A stretch of 64,000 nt of DNA from an uncultured Streptomyces sp. (lineage in GTDB: Bacteria; Actinomycetota; Actinomycetes; Streptomycetales; Streptomycetaceae), in assembly GCF_947488945.1 (NCBI RefSeq), contig NZ_CANLBS010000008.1, positions 186,001 through 250,000 on the forward strand, in the 5' to 3' direction. The notes beneath the pieces are model-generated. The model was not told the origin of the DNA and did no database searches. It saw only the letters and a program-made list of their open reading frames with translations. Below are positions 48,297-56,111 of the stretch, piece after piece. Made by a program: the position numbers and the translations under genes. Each line of letters begins with the position of its first letter. Positions within the stretch are counted from its first letter, which is position 1.

Positions 48297-50125
48297 GCGA
48301 GTTCTCCTTCGTCGTGTACGGCGGGGGCGGCGGAGGACACCCAGAAACGGATGGACTCCGCGACCACGACCACCGCCACGGCCACCGCGAGGACGGTGAG
48401 GGCCGTGGTGAATGCGGAATGTCCGGCGATGACGGCGGCGAGCACGGCCACCACGAGGGTGCGGCCCTCGTGTCCGCCGATCACGCGGACCAGCCACTGC
48501 GGGGGCGCTCCGGTGCCGCCCTTGATGCGGTACACCGTGTCGTAGTGATGGTAGGCGACCGCTGCGACCAGGCCGAATGCCGCCGGGACCGCGTGCGGTA
48601 CGTCACTGCGGGCGGCCAGGGCCAGCACGGTGCAGTACTCCGCGACGCGGAAGAACGGGGGGACCAGCCAGTCGAGGGCGCCCTTGAGGGGGCGGGAGAC
48701 GGCGAGCCCGGCGAGCACCGCGTAGAGCACGGCGGCGCCGACGGTCAGCAGGCTCCCGAAGGGGGCGGACGACGCGGCGGCGACCACCGCGGCGGCGGCG
48801 ACCAGGGCCAGCAGGGGCGCGGTGAACGCGCCACCGGGGCGGCGGACCACGGCGGCCACGGCCTGTGCGAGCGGGCCGGAGTCCGCCAGGTCGCCGAGCG
48901 CGCGGGCGGCCCGGTCGGTGCGGCGCGCCGTGCGGGTCAGCGAGCGCAGCAGGCGGCCGGCCGTGGTGTAGCAGGCGGCCAGCGAGCAGCCCACGAGCAG
49001 GGCGTAAAAAACGACGCGCGGCGTGGTGAGGGCGGTCAGCACCGCGATCATGGCCCAGCGCTCGCCGATGGGCAGCACGATCATGCGGCGCACCCAGACC
49101 GTCCAGCCGACGCTGTCGAGCCGGTCGGAGAGGGCTGCGGTGGGGCTGGTGTTGGAGACCGCGTCGTGGTTGGACTCGTTGAACGAGAAGTCGATCATGT
49201 GCCGGCAGGCCTGGAGGACCATCGCGCCGAGCGCGAGGACCCAGACGTCGTCCCCGCCGCGCACCGCCCCGATCGCCAGGCCCGCGTAGTACGCGTACTC
49301 CTTGGCGCGGTCGAAGGTGGCGTCGAGCCAGGCGCCCATCGTGGAGTACTGCAGCGAGTAGCGGGCGAGCTGGCCGTCGGTGCAGTCCAGGACGAAGGAG
49401 AGCAGCAGCAGGACGCCGGCGGCGACGTAGCCGCCGCGGGTGCCGGTGGCCGCGGCGCCGGCCGCGACGAGCGCGGTGAGCAGCGAGGCGGTGGTGACCT
49501 GGTTGGGCGTGAGGCCGCGGCGGGCGCACCAGCGTGCGAGGTAGCGGGAGTAGGGGCTGATGCAGAAGGTCGTGAAGAAACCGTCGTGGGCCTTCACGGC
49601 GCTCCGCAGCCGGACCGCCTCGTCGTCGACCTCGGCGACGGCGGCCAGGGCCGCCGCGCGCCGTTCGGCGTCGGTGGGCACGGTGGCGGTGAGCGAGCCC
49701 AGCTCGGGGCGGTGCACGGCGGTGCCGACGGTCTCCAGGACGACGGCGATGCGGCCGGGGACCGTGCGGTCACCCGCGGTGCGGACGTCGCCCTCGGGGG
49801 TCAGCGGCCGGCCCGCGCCGACCGCGTCGGCGGTGTGCGCCATGGCGCGCAGCAGCGCGGTGCGGCTGCCGGGCTTGACGGCGAGGGCGCCGGGCACGGT
49901 GGCGGCGTCGAAGCGCGGGTCGGTCAGGCCGAGCCTGAGCGCGTGGACGTGGCCGACGAAGCGGGGGTCCACCAGGGCGACCCGGTGGCCGGCCGGGGCG
50001 GCGGCGATGAGCGCGGCGGCTTCACCGGCGTCGGCGGCCGTGCGGACGTCGAACCCCAGGGAACGAAGATCGGCTTCGATCGACGACCCGGGTACCGGCA
50101 CGCCGGTGAGAATGGCGGTCGACAG
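48293..50125 (-). CDS. DUF5941/CDP-alcohol phosphatidyltransferase protein
   Basis: This 610-aa protein has an N-terminal cytosolic domain (about residues 1-190: SSIEADLRSLGFDVRTAADA) and a membrane CDP-alcohol transferase domain with an intact motif DCTDGQLARYSLQYSTMGAW, then L-D-A-T-F-D. More helices follow, a DUF5941 region. I place the start at CTG 50125: AAGGAG lies 9 bases upstream and the resulting LSTAILTGVPVPGSS fits family starts better than GTG 50101, which has no site. It is the first gene of the operon and the catalytically complete transferase. Confidence 0.82.
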   Translation of the reverse strand: MSTAILTGVPVPGSSIEADLRSLGFDVRTAADAGEAAALIAAAPAGHRVALVDPRFVGHVHALRLGLTDPRFDAATVPGALAVKPGSRTALLRAMAHTADAVGAGRPLTPEGDVRTAGDRTVPGRIAVVLETVGTAVHRPELGSLTATVPTDAERRAAALAAVAEVDDEAVRLRSAVKAHDGFFTTFCISPYSRYLARWCARRGLTPNQVTTASLLTALVAAGAAATGTRGGYVAAGVLLLLSFVLDCTDGQLARYSLQYSTMGAWLDATFDRAKEYAYYAGLAIGAVRGGDDVWVLALGAMVLQACRHMIDFSFNESNHDAVSNTSPTAALSDRLDSVGWTVWVRRMIVLPIGERWAMIAVLTALTTPRVVFYALLVGCSLAACYTTAGRLLRSLTRTARRTDRAARALGDLADSGPLAQAVAAVVRRPGGAFTAPLLALVAAAAVVAAASSAPFGSLLTVGAAVLYAVLAGLAVSRPLKGALDWLVPPFFRVAEYCTVLALAARSDVPHAVPAAFGLVAAVAYHHYDTVYRIKGGTGAPPQWLVRVIGGHEGRTLVVAVLAAVIAGHSAFTTALTVLAVAVAVVVVAESIRFWVSSAAPAVHDEGELA

Positions 50126-50369
50126 ACGAACTCACTCCTTGGATCCGGGCAGGGAACGGCTCGGGGGTGCGACCCCGGACGGGGTCTCCGGCACGTCGGC
50201 TGAGGCTATCCGATGAACAGAAGGTTGAGTTCACCGCCCGTTTATGCTCCGTTCGGGGCGTAGCGGCATCATGTGCGACCCTTTGTGATCATCATCGGCG
50301 CCTGCGGACGGCAGCCGTACGCCGGGCGGTCGGCGGGGCCCGCGGTCCGCACGCCTTAGGGTGGCCGTC

Positions 50370-51371
50370 ATGACGTGGTTGATCACCGGCGGAGCGGGCT
50401 ACATCGGGGCGCACGTGGCGAAGGCCATGGCGGCGTCCGGCGAGCGGGTCGTGGTGCTCGACGACCTGTCGACGGGCCTGGCGGAACGGCTGGCGGGCGA
50501 CGTGCCGCTGGTGCGGGGCTCCTTCGCGGACCGCCCGCTGCTGGACCGGGTGCTCGCCGAGCACGCGGTGACCGGTGTGGTGCACCTCGCGGCGAAGAAG
50601 CGGGTGGACGAGTCCGTCGAGCTCCCGCTGCTCTACTACCGGGAGAACGTCGCCGGCCTCACCACCCTCCTGGAGGCCGTGGTGGCGTCCGGGGTCCGGT
50701 CCTTCCTCTTCTCCTCGTCGGCGGCCGTCTACGGCGTCCCCGACGTGGAGATCATCACGGAGGACACCCCCTGCCTGCCCATCAGCCCCTACGGCGAGAC
50801 GAAACTCGCCGGGGAGTGGCTGGTCCGGGCGGCCGGGCGCGCGCACGGCCTGTCGACGGCCTGCCTGCGCTACTTCAACGTGGCGGGCGCGGCCTCGCCC
50901 GCCCTGTCGGACACCGGGGTCTCCAACGTCGTCCCGATGTTCTTCGACCGGATCACCCGCGGCGAGGCGCCGCTGGTCTTCGGCGACGACTACCCGACGC
51001 CGGACGGCACCTGCGTGCGCGACTACATCCACGTCGCCGACCTGGCCGACGCCCACCTCGCGGTCGCCCGCGCGCTCGGCGGACGGCGGGACGCCCACGA
51101 CCTCACCGTGAACATCGGCCGCGGCGAGGGCGTCTCGGTGCGCGAGCTGGCGGAGCTGGTGGGCGAGGTGACCGGCTCCGGCGCCGCACCGGTGGTCGCG
51201 CCCCGCCGCCCCGGCGACGCACCGGCCGCCGTGGCCGCGGCGGGCCGGATCACCGGCGAGCTGGGGTGGAGGGCGAGCCGAGGGATGCGGGAGATGGTGG
51301 AGTCCGCCTGGGCCGGCTGGCTGCTGCGCCACCCGGCCGCACACGACCTGCCGGCCCCGCACCGGCCCTGA
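50370..51371 (+). CDS. galE: NAD-dependent UDP-glucose 4-epimerase-like protein
   Basis: This 333-aa extended SDR enzyme begins MTWLITGGAGYIGAHVAKAM (G-x-x-G-x-x-G) and has the catalytic Y-x3-K (SPYGETKLAGEWL) with Ser upstream (FLFSSSAAVYG) and the GalE-type RYFNVAGA. It interconverts UDP-glucose and UDP-galactose or related sugars. A TAGGGT -10 box (50357-50362) ends 7 bases before the ATG at 50370, so the mRNA is likely leaderless, which decides the start over GTG 50361. It is divergent from the CDP-alcohol operon and may supply its glycosyltransferase. Confidence 0.92.
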   Translation: MTWLITGGAGYIGAHVAKAMAASGERVVVLDDLSTGLAERLAGDVPLVRGSFADRPLLDRVLAEHAVTGVVHLAAKKRVDESVELPLLYYRENVAGLTTLLEAVVASGVRSFLFSSSAAVYGVPDVEIITEDTPCLPISPYGETKLAGEWLVRAAGRAHGLSTACLRYFNVAGAASPALSDTGVSNVVPMFFDRITRGEAPLVFGDDYPTPDGTCVRDYIHVADLADAHLAVARALGGRRDAHDLTVNIGRGEGVSVRELAELVGEVTGSGAAPVVAPRRPGDAPAAVAAAGRITGELGWRASRGMREMVESAWAGWLLRHPAAHDLPAPHRP

Positions 51372-51448
51372 GACGGACACCCCGACGCGTCCGGCGAACG
51401 CCTCGCACCGCCGCTGACCTGCACGGCGTTTACGCAGGTCAGCGGGGA

Positions 51449-51463
51449 TGACAACGGTGTTCA
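51449..51463 (+). promoter_or_regulatory. Zur-box-like site upstream of the cation exporter
   Basis: TGACAACGGTGTTCA has the 7-1-7 layout and outer TGA/TCA of Fur/Zur-family boxes, with 5 of 7 arm pairs complementary. It lies 94 bases upstream of the exporter start, too far for simple repression. In S. coelicolor the zinc exporter gene zitB, found next to idi and galE as here, is reported to be activated by Zur. The site is seen; binding is inferred. Confidence 0.5.
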
Positions 51464-51557
51464 GCACCGTGTTGCCCGGTACCCCCCACCCGTAGTTCAC
51501 TGGCAGCGACGGGCGGGCGACGCCGCCCGCGCCGCACCACGAACGGGAGGCTGACGC

Positions 51558-52496
51558 ATGGGGGCCGGCCACGACCACGGGCACGCGCACGGCGCGTCCC
51601 CCACGGGCACCGCGACCGCCGCCCACCGGGGGCGGCTGAGGATCGCGCTGGGGATCACCCTCGGCGTGATGGTGCTGGAGATCGTCGGCGGCCTGCTGGC
51701 CGACTCGCTCGCGCTGATCGCGGACGCCGCGCACATGGCGACGGACGCGCTCGGCCTCGGCATGGCGCTGGTGGCGATCCACATGGCGGGCCGGCCGGCC
51801 GGGCCCAACCGGACCTTCGGCTTCGCCCGCGCCGAGATCCTCGCGGCGCTCGCCAACTGCCTGCTGCTCCTCGGGGTGGGCGGCTATCTCGTCTTCGAGG
51901 CGGTGCAGCGCTTCCTCACGCCCGCCGCCACCGAGGGCGGACTGATGGTCGTCTTCGGCGCCGTGGGCCTGGTGGCCAACCTGGTCTCCCTCTCCCTGCT
52001 GCTCGCCGGCCAGAAGGACAGCCTGAACGTGCGGGGCGCCTATCTGGAGGTCCTCTCGGACGCGCTCGGCTCGGTCGCGGTGCTGGTCTCCGCCGGCGTC
52101 ATCCTGCTCACCGGCTGGCAGGGCGCCGACCCCGTCGCCTCGCTGCTGATCGGGCTGATGATCGTCCCGCGCACGGTGAAGCTGCTCCGCGAGACGCTGA
52201 ACGTCCTGTTGGAGGCGGCGCCGAAGGGCGTGGACATGGCGGAGGTACGCGCCCACCTCACCGGGCTGCCCGGCGTGCTGGACGTCCACGACCTGCACGC
52301 CTGGACGATCACCTCGGGCATGCCGGTGCTCTCCGCCCACGTGGTGGTGCACCAGGAGGTGCTGGACTCGATCGGCCACGAGAAGCTGCTGCACGAGCTC
52401 CAGGAGTGTCTGGGGGACCACTTCGACGTCGAGCACTGCACCTTCCAGCTCGAACCCAGCGGTCACGCCGCGCACGAGTCGGGGGTCTGCTCATGA
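51558..52496 (+). CDS. zitB: Cation diffusion facilitator, probable zinc exporter (ZitB-like)
   Basis: This 312-aa CDF transporter has a His-rich N-terminus (MGAGHDHGHAHG), six predicted helices and a cytoplasmic C-terminal domain with DLHAWTITSG. The TM2 metal site is H-x3-D (DAAHMATDALG); the TM5 site reads E-x3-D (YLEVLSDALGS) instead of the common H-x3-D. It exports Zn2+ or similar ions by proton exchange. GGGAGG precedes ATG 51558. A Zur-like box lies upstream, and the acetyltransferase remnant overlaps its stop by 4 bases. Confidence 0.88.
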   Translation: MGAGHDHGHAHGASPTGTATAAHRGRLRIALGITLGVMVLEIVGGLLADSLALIADAAHMATDALGLGMALVAIHMAGRPAGPNRTFGFARAEILAALANCLLLLGVGGYLVFEAVQRFLTPAATEGGLMVVFGAVGLVANLVSLSLLLAGQKDSLNVRGAYLEVLSDALGSVAVLVSAGVILLTGWQGADPVASLLIGLMIVPRTVKLLRETLNVLLEAAPKGVDMAEVRAHLTGLPGVLDVHDLHAWTITSGMPVLSAHVVVHQEVLDSIGHEKLLHELQECLGDHFDVEHCTFQLEPSGHAAHESGVCS

Positions 52497-53022
52497 ACGC
52501 GAACGCGCAGGCCGAGGGGGGCCGGGCCACCCGCCCGGAGACCCCCGCCGACCGGGCGGCGGTGCGTGCCGTCAACATGGCGGCCTTCCCTCCCCCGCAC
52601 GAGGCGAATCTGGTCGGCGCGCTCCGCGAGGACCCCGACGCCTGGCTCCCCGGCCTGTCCTGGGTCGCCACCGGCCCGGACGGCGCGGTGGCCGCGCACG
52701 CCCTGCTGACCCGCTGCCGGGTGGACGGCGCGGACGCGCTCGCGCTCGCCCCGGTGGCCGCGGCGCCCGGACACCAGCGCCGGGGGCGGGCACGGCCGCC
52801 GTCCGTGCGGCACCGGCGGCAGCGGCGGGCCGGGGCGAGAGCCTGGTGCTGGTCCTCGGCCACCCCGAGTACTACCCCCGATTCGGTTTCCGGCCCGCTC
52901 CCCGCTACGGCATCGTGCCCGGTTTCGACGTATCCGACGAGGCGATGACGGCGCTGCCGTCGGACGCGCTCGCCGCCGTGCCGTGCGGCACGATCCGCTG
53001 TCCGGCGGCCTTCGGAGTCTGA
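52493..53022 (+). pseudogene. Frameshifted GNAT N-acetyltransferase
   Basis: The frame from ATG 52493 encodes a GNAT start (RPETPADRAAVRAVNMAAFP through LALAPVAAAPGHQRRG) up to a G-run at 52782-52786. The rest of the family (ESLVLVLGHPEYYPRFGFRP, then FDVSDEAMTALP) continues in another frame to TGA 53022. The total length of 530 bases is one short of a multiple of three, so adding one G to the run restores a protein of about 176 aa. It is either a true 1-base deletion or a sequencing error in the homopolymer. The start overlaps the CDF stop as ATGA. Confidence 0.8.
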
Positions 53023-53147
53023 GTCCGCGACTCCGGCACGGGGGACATGCCAGGGCCCGGAGTGCGTTCCGCTTGCTTTCGTGCGGCAGACTTGACCGGA
53101 CTCACGGGTCCCGGCGCACCAGGCCGGGGCCGAAGCGAAGGATGGGT

Positions 53148-53741
53148 ATGCCGACCACACCAGCCACCGCGACGCAGGACTCGTCGAAGGGCGCCGAAGA
53201 AGCGATCATGCTCGAACTGGTCGACGAGAACGGCACCACCATCGGCACGGCGGAGAAGCTCGCCGCCCACCAGGCGCCCGGCCGGCTGCACCGCGCCTTT
53301 TCGGTCTTCCTCTTCGACGAGCAGGGCCGCCTGCTGCTGCAGCGCCGCGCCCTCGGCAAGTACCACTCCCCCGGCGTCTGGTCCAACACCTGCTGCGGCC
53401 ACCCGTACCCCGGCGAGGCCCCCTTCGCCGCCGCCGCCCGGCGCACCTACGAGGAGCTCGGGCTCTCCCCCTCGCTGCTCGCGGCGGCCGGCACGGTCCG
53501 CTACAACCACCCCGACCCGGCGTCCGGCCTGGTGGAGCAGGAGTTCAACCACCTCTACGTCGGGCTGGCCCAGGAGCAGCTGCGGCCGGACCCCGAGGAG
53601 GTCGGCGAGACAGCGTTCGTGACCGCGGCGGAGCTGGCCGAGCGGCACGCCGCGGGCGGGTTCTCGGCGTGGTTCATGACCGTGCTGAACGCGGCGCGTC
53701 CGGCCGTCAGGGAGCTGACGGGGACGTCCGCCGGCTGGTGA
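53148..53741 (+). CDS. idi: Type 1 isopentenyl-diphosphate isomerase
   Basis: This 197-aa Nudix-fold enzyme has the catalytic Cys in WSNTCCGHPYPGEAP and Glu in RRTYEELG, with metal-binding His residues around APGRLHRAF. It interconverts isopentenyl and dimethylallyl diphosphate, balancing precursors for the hopanoid operon about 11 kb away. ATG 53148 follows GAAGG; ATG 53142 is also in frame. In S. coelicolor idi likewise lies next to the CDF and galE genes. It is convergent with the anti-sigma-type ATPase gene, only 10 bases away. Confidence 0.94.
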   Translation: MPTTPATATQDSSKGAEEAIMLELVDENGTTIGTAEKLAAHQAPGRLHRAFSVFLFDEQGRLLLQRRALGKYHSPGVWSNTCCGHPYPGEAPFAAAARRTYEELGLSPSLLAAAGTVRYNHPDPASGLVEQEFNHLYVGLAQEQLRPDPEEVGETAFVTAAELAERHAAGGFSAWFMTVLNAARPAVRELTGTSAGW

Positions 53742-53751
53742 ACGCGCCGGG

Positions 53752-54207
53752 TCAGAGGCGGGCGGTGAGCGGCAGGGCGGCCCAGATGATCTTGCCGCCG
53801 CCCGCGGTGTGCTCGACGTCGCAGGTGCCGCCGGCCTCCGCGGTGATCTCCTTCACCAGCAGCAGCCCCCGGCCGCCGGTCTGCGCGTAGTCGGTCTCCA
53901 GCGCGGTCGGGCGGTAGGGGTGGTTGTCCTCGACGGACACCTTGACCCAGTCCGGCCCGATCGCCACCTCCACCGACAGCTCCGGCGAGAGCAGCGCCGC
54001 GTGTTTGACCGCGTTGGTCGCCAGCTCGGAGACGATCAGCAGCAGTCCCTGGAGGATGTCGTCGTCGAGCGGGACGCCCTGCCGGTTCAGCAGGTCCCGC
54101 ACCGCGTGCCGGGCCTGCGGCACCGAGACGTCGACGGCGGGAGCGGTGAAGCGCCACACTCCCTCGTACGACACGGGTCTGGCCGGAACACTTCCGCGGC
54201 TCTCCAT
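53752..54207 (-). CDS. HATPase_c anti-sigma/SpoIIAB-like ATP-binding protein
   Basis: This 151-aa single-domain ATPase has the GHKL boxes: N (LIVSELATNAVKHA), G1 (VSVEDNHPYRP, with the Asp) and G2 (GGRGLLLVKEITAEAG). Many such proteins occur in streptomycetes and may act as kinases or anti-sigma factors. There is no partner gene nearby. ATG 54207 is preferred; upstream in-frame GTG codons would lengthen the N-terminus. It points towards idi and shares the short gap with it. Confidence 0.85.
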   Translation of the reverse strand: MESRGSVPARPVSYEGVWRFTAPAVDVSVPQARHAVRDLLNRQGVPLDDDILQGLLLIVSELATNAVKHAALLSPELSVEVAIGPDWVKVSVEDNHPYRPTALETDYAQTGGRGLLLVKEITAEAGGTCDVEHTAGGGKIIWAALPLTARL

Positions 54208-54391
54208 GATCCGGTACCCGCTCTCGACTCGGCACTGCGCACAGGACTTCACTGACCGTCGAGTCACGAGTCTTGGGAAAGGCGAGCCGCCACCTCGGCG
54301 ACTGACAGAAAGTGGCTCGCTATCGACGCCTATTGACCGCGCGAGCAGGACGCCGTCGGTTGAGCGACTGTTTTTGATCCACTTCGGAATG

Positions 54392-55066
54392 TCAGGCGCC
54401 GAGGTCCCGGTCACGCTTGCCGAAACGGTTCCGCTTGCCGGACCGGTCACGCTCGCCGGACCCGCCGTGCCCGCCCGGCCCCGCGCCGCCGCCCGGGACC
54501 GCCGTGCGGTCCACCATGCCGACGATCTCCCGGCCGCCGACACCGAGCGCGATCAGGCCGAGCCCGTCGAAGAGCAGGGCGAGCGAGAAGAAGGTGCCGA
54601 GGACGTAGAGGCTGCTGTGCGGCCAGTCGAAGAGGACCAGCACGCCGAGCAGCAGGCCGATGACGCCCTGGAACAGGGTCCAGCCGAACTGCGGGCCGCG
54701 CACCACCACGCTCCCGACCGTGCGGAAGAGGCCGCCGGTCAGGAAGAGCAGGGCGGCGAACATCGTCAGGGCCTCGGCCGTGCCGTGGGGGTCGTGGATG
54801 ACCACGACGCCCGCCGCGATGTTCAGCGCGGCGACCACCACCCCGAGCCAGAAGAAGCTGGTGCCGCGGGACTGCACCGCGTGCACCAGCCCCACCAGGC
54901 CGCCGATCAGCAGCAGCCAGCCGAACAGCAGCATGGAGGTGAGGGTGGCGACACCGGTGTAGATGAGGCCCACGACGCCGGCGGCGACCAGGACGATGCC
55001 GAGCAGGGCCAGCAGGCCGTAGCCGCGGCGGAGTTTCTTGCCGGAGACGGCGGCGGGATCGGCCAT
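54392..55066 (-). CDS. HdeD-family membrane protein
   Basis: This 224-aa protein has six hydrophobic helices in three pairs (GLLALLGIVLVAAGVVGLIY, LLFGWLLLIGGLVGLVHAVQ, FFWLGVVVAALNIAAGVVVI, and so on), the HdeD pattern linked to acid resistance in enterobacteria. The last 35 residues are a charged Gly/Arg/Asp-rich cytoplasmic tail (GGGAGPGGHGGSGERDRSGK), longer than in short HdeD proteins. The ATG at 55066 is clear. It is divergent from the enoyl-CoA hydratase, and its role here is unknown. Confidence 0.87.
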   Translation of the reverse strand: MADPAAVSGKKLRRGYGLLALLGIVLVAAGVVGLIYTGVATLTSMLLFGWLLLIGGLVGLVHAVQSRGTSFFWLGVVVAALNIAAGVVVIHDPHGTAEALTMFAALLFLTGGLFRTVGSVVVRGPQFGWTLFQGVIGLLLGVLVLFDWPHSSLYVLGTFFSLALLFDGLGLIALGVGGREIVGMVDRTAVPGGGAGPGGHGGSGERDRSGKRNRFGKRDRDLGA

Positions 55067-55148
55067 CGGACAGCTCCTCTGCGGTGCGTGCGCGGTTCAC
55101 GACCCCTTCCCGATCATAGGTTCGGACCGGGTGGATAGCATCCGGCCC

Positions 55149-55913
55149 ATGGACCGCACCCGGGCACAGCTCGCCCACTCCGTCGCCGACGGGGTGGCCA
55201 CCGTCGTCATCAGCAATCCCGCCAAGCGCAACGCGATGACGGCCGCGATGTGGCAGGCACTGCCCGCGCTGCTGGACGGACTGGCCGCCGATCCGCAGGT
55301 ACGGGCCCTGGTGCTGACCGGGGCCGGCGACACCTTCTGCGCGGGCGCGGACATCGGCTCGCTGAAGGATCCGGACAGCAGGGCCCAGGGGTACGCCGTC
55401 GTCGCCGAGAACGCGCTCGCCGCCTTCCCGCGCCCCACGCTGGCGGCGGTGCGCGGGTACTGCGTCGGCGGCGGCAGCCAGCTCGCCGCCGCCTGCGACC
55501 TGCGGTTCGCGGAGGAGGGCGCGTCGTTCGGGGTGACTCCGGCCAAGCTCGGGATCGTCTACCCGGCCTCCTCGACCCGCCGCCTGATCGACCTGATGGG
55601 ACCGTCCGCCGCGAAGTACCTGCTCTTCTCCGGCGAGCTGATCGGCGCCGAGCGGGCGCTGCGCACCGGTCTGATCGACGAGTTGCTGCCCGCCGGGGAG
55701 CTGGCGGGCCGGGTCCGGGAGTTCACCGCCGTCCTCACCTCGCGCTCGCTGCTGACGCAGACGGCGGTCAAGGAGTTCGCGGACGGGCGGGGCGAGCGGC
55801 AGGCGCACTGGAGGGGGTGTGCGGAGAGCAGCGGCGAGACCGCGGAGGGGGTCGCCGCCTTCCTGGAGCGCCGGCCGCCGCGCTTCCCGTGGACGCCGGA
55901 CGCGAAGGACTGA
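55149..55913 (+). CDS. Enoyl-CoA hydratase/isomerase-family protein
   Basis: This 254-aa crotonase-fold protein has the oxyanion-hole segments AGDTFCAGADIGSL and RGYCVGGGSQLAAACDLRFA; the usual Glu positions fall within GVTPAKLGIVYPASSTRRLI. It probably hydrates or isomerises an acyl-CoA. ATG 55149 lies 7 bases after TAGCAT, which could be a -10 box for a leaderless transcript, since no ribosome binding site is seen. A tandem-repeat array begins 9 bases after the stop. Confidence 0.88.
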   Translation: MDRTRAQLAHSVADGVATVVISNPAKRNAMTAAMWQALPALLDGLAADPQVRALVLTGAGDTFCAGADIGSLKDPDSRAQGYAVVAENALAAFPRPTLAAVRGYCVGGGSQLAAACDLRFAEEGASFGVTPAKLGIVYPASSTRRLIDLMGPSAAKYLLFSGELIGAERALRTGLIDELLPAGELAGRVREFTAVLTSRSLLTQTAVKEFADGRGERQAHWRGCAESSGETAEGVAAFLERRPPRFPWTPDAKD

Positions 55914-55921
55914 CCGGGGCG

Positions 55922-56074
55922 GTGCCGGAACGGTCCGGTCCGGCGCCGCGGGTGCCGGAAGCGTCCGGTTCGGTACCGCGGGTTCTGGTGCCGTCCGGTC
56001 GGCGCCGCGGGTGCCGGAACGGTCCGTTCCGGCGCTGCGGGTTCCGTGGTCCGGGAACGGCATGGGCGCCGCGG
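55922..56074. repeat. Tandem array of about five 30-base units
   Basis: Units at 55922-55951, 55952-55981, 55982-56010, 56011-56040 and a longer degenerate one at 56041-56074 follow the pattern GTKCCGG... to ...GCGCCGCGG. They differ at several positions each, so this is an old or fast-changing minisatellite. The array fills the gap between the enoyl-CoA hydratase and SCO6745-family genes and could form hairpins in RNA. Confidence 0.75.
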
Positions 56075-56085
56075 GTTCCGTCACG

Positions 56086-56101
56086 TACTGACCAGTCGGT
56101 A
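56086..56101 (+). promoter_or_regulatory. TetR-type operator-like dyad before SCO6745-family gene
   Basis: TACTGACCAGTCGGTA is an imperfect dyad with 6 of 8 pairs and the GAC..GTC core common in TetR-family operators. It lies 10 bases before the ATG at 56112, framed by CGTAC and GTACG. The regulator is unknown. Confidence 0.45.
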
Positions 56102-56111
56102 ACGTACGGCC

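Noticed and set aside
55922..56074. CRISPR array
   Set aside because: The units are contiguous without spacers and diverged from each other, so it is a minisatellite. No cas genes are present anywhere in the window.
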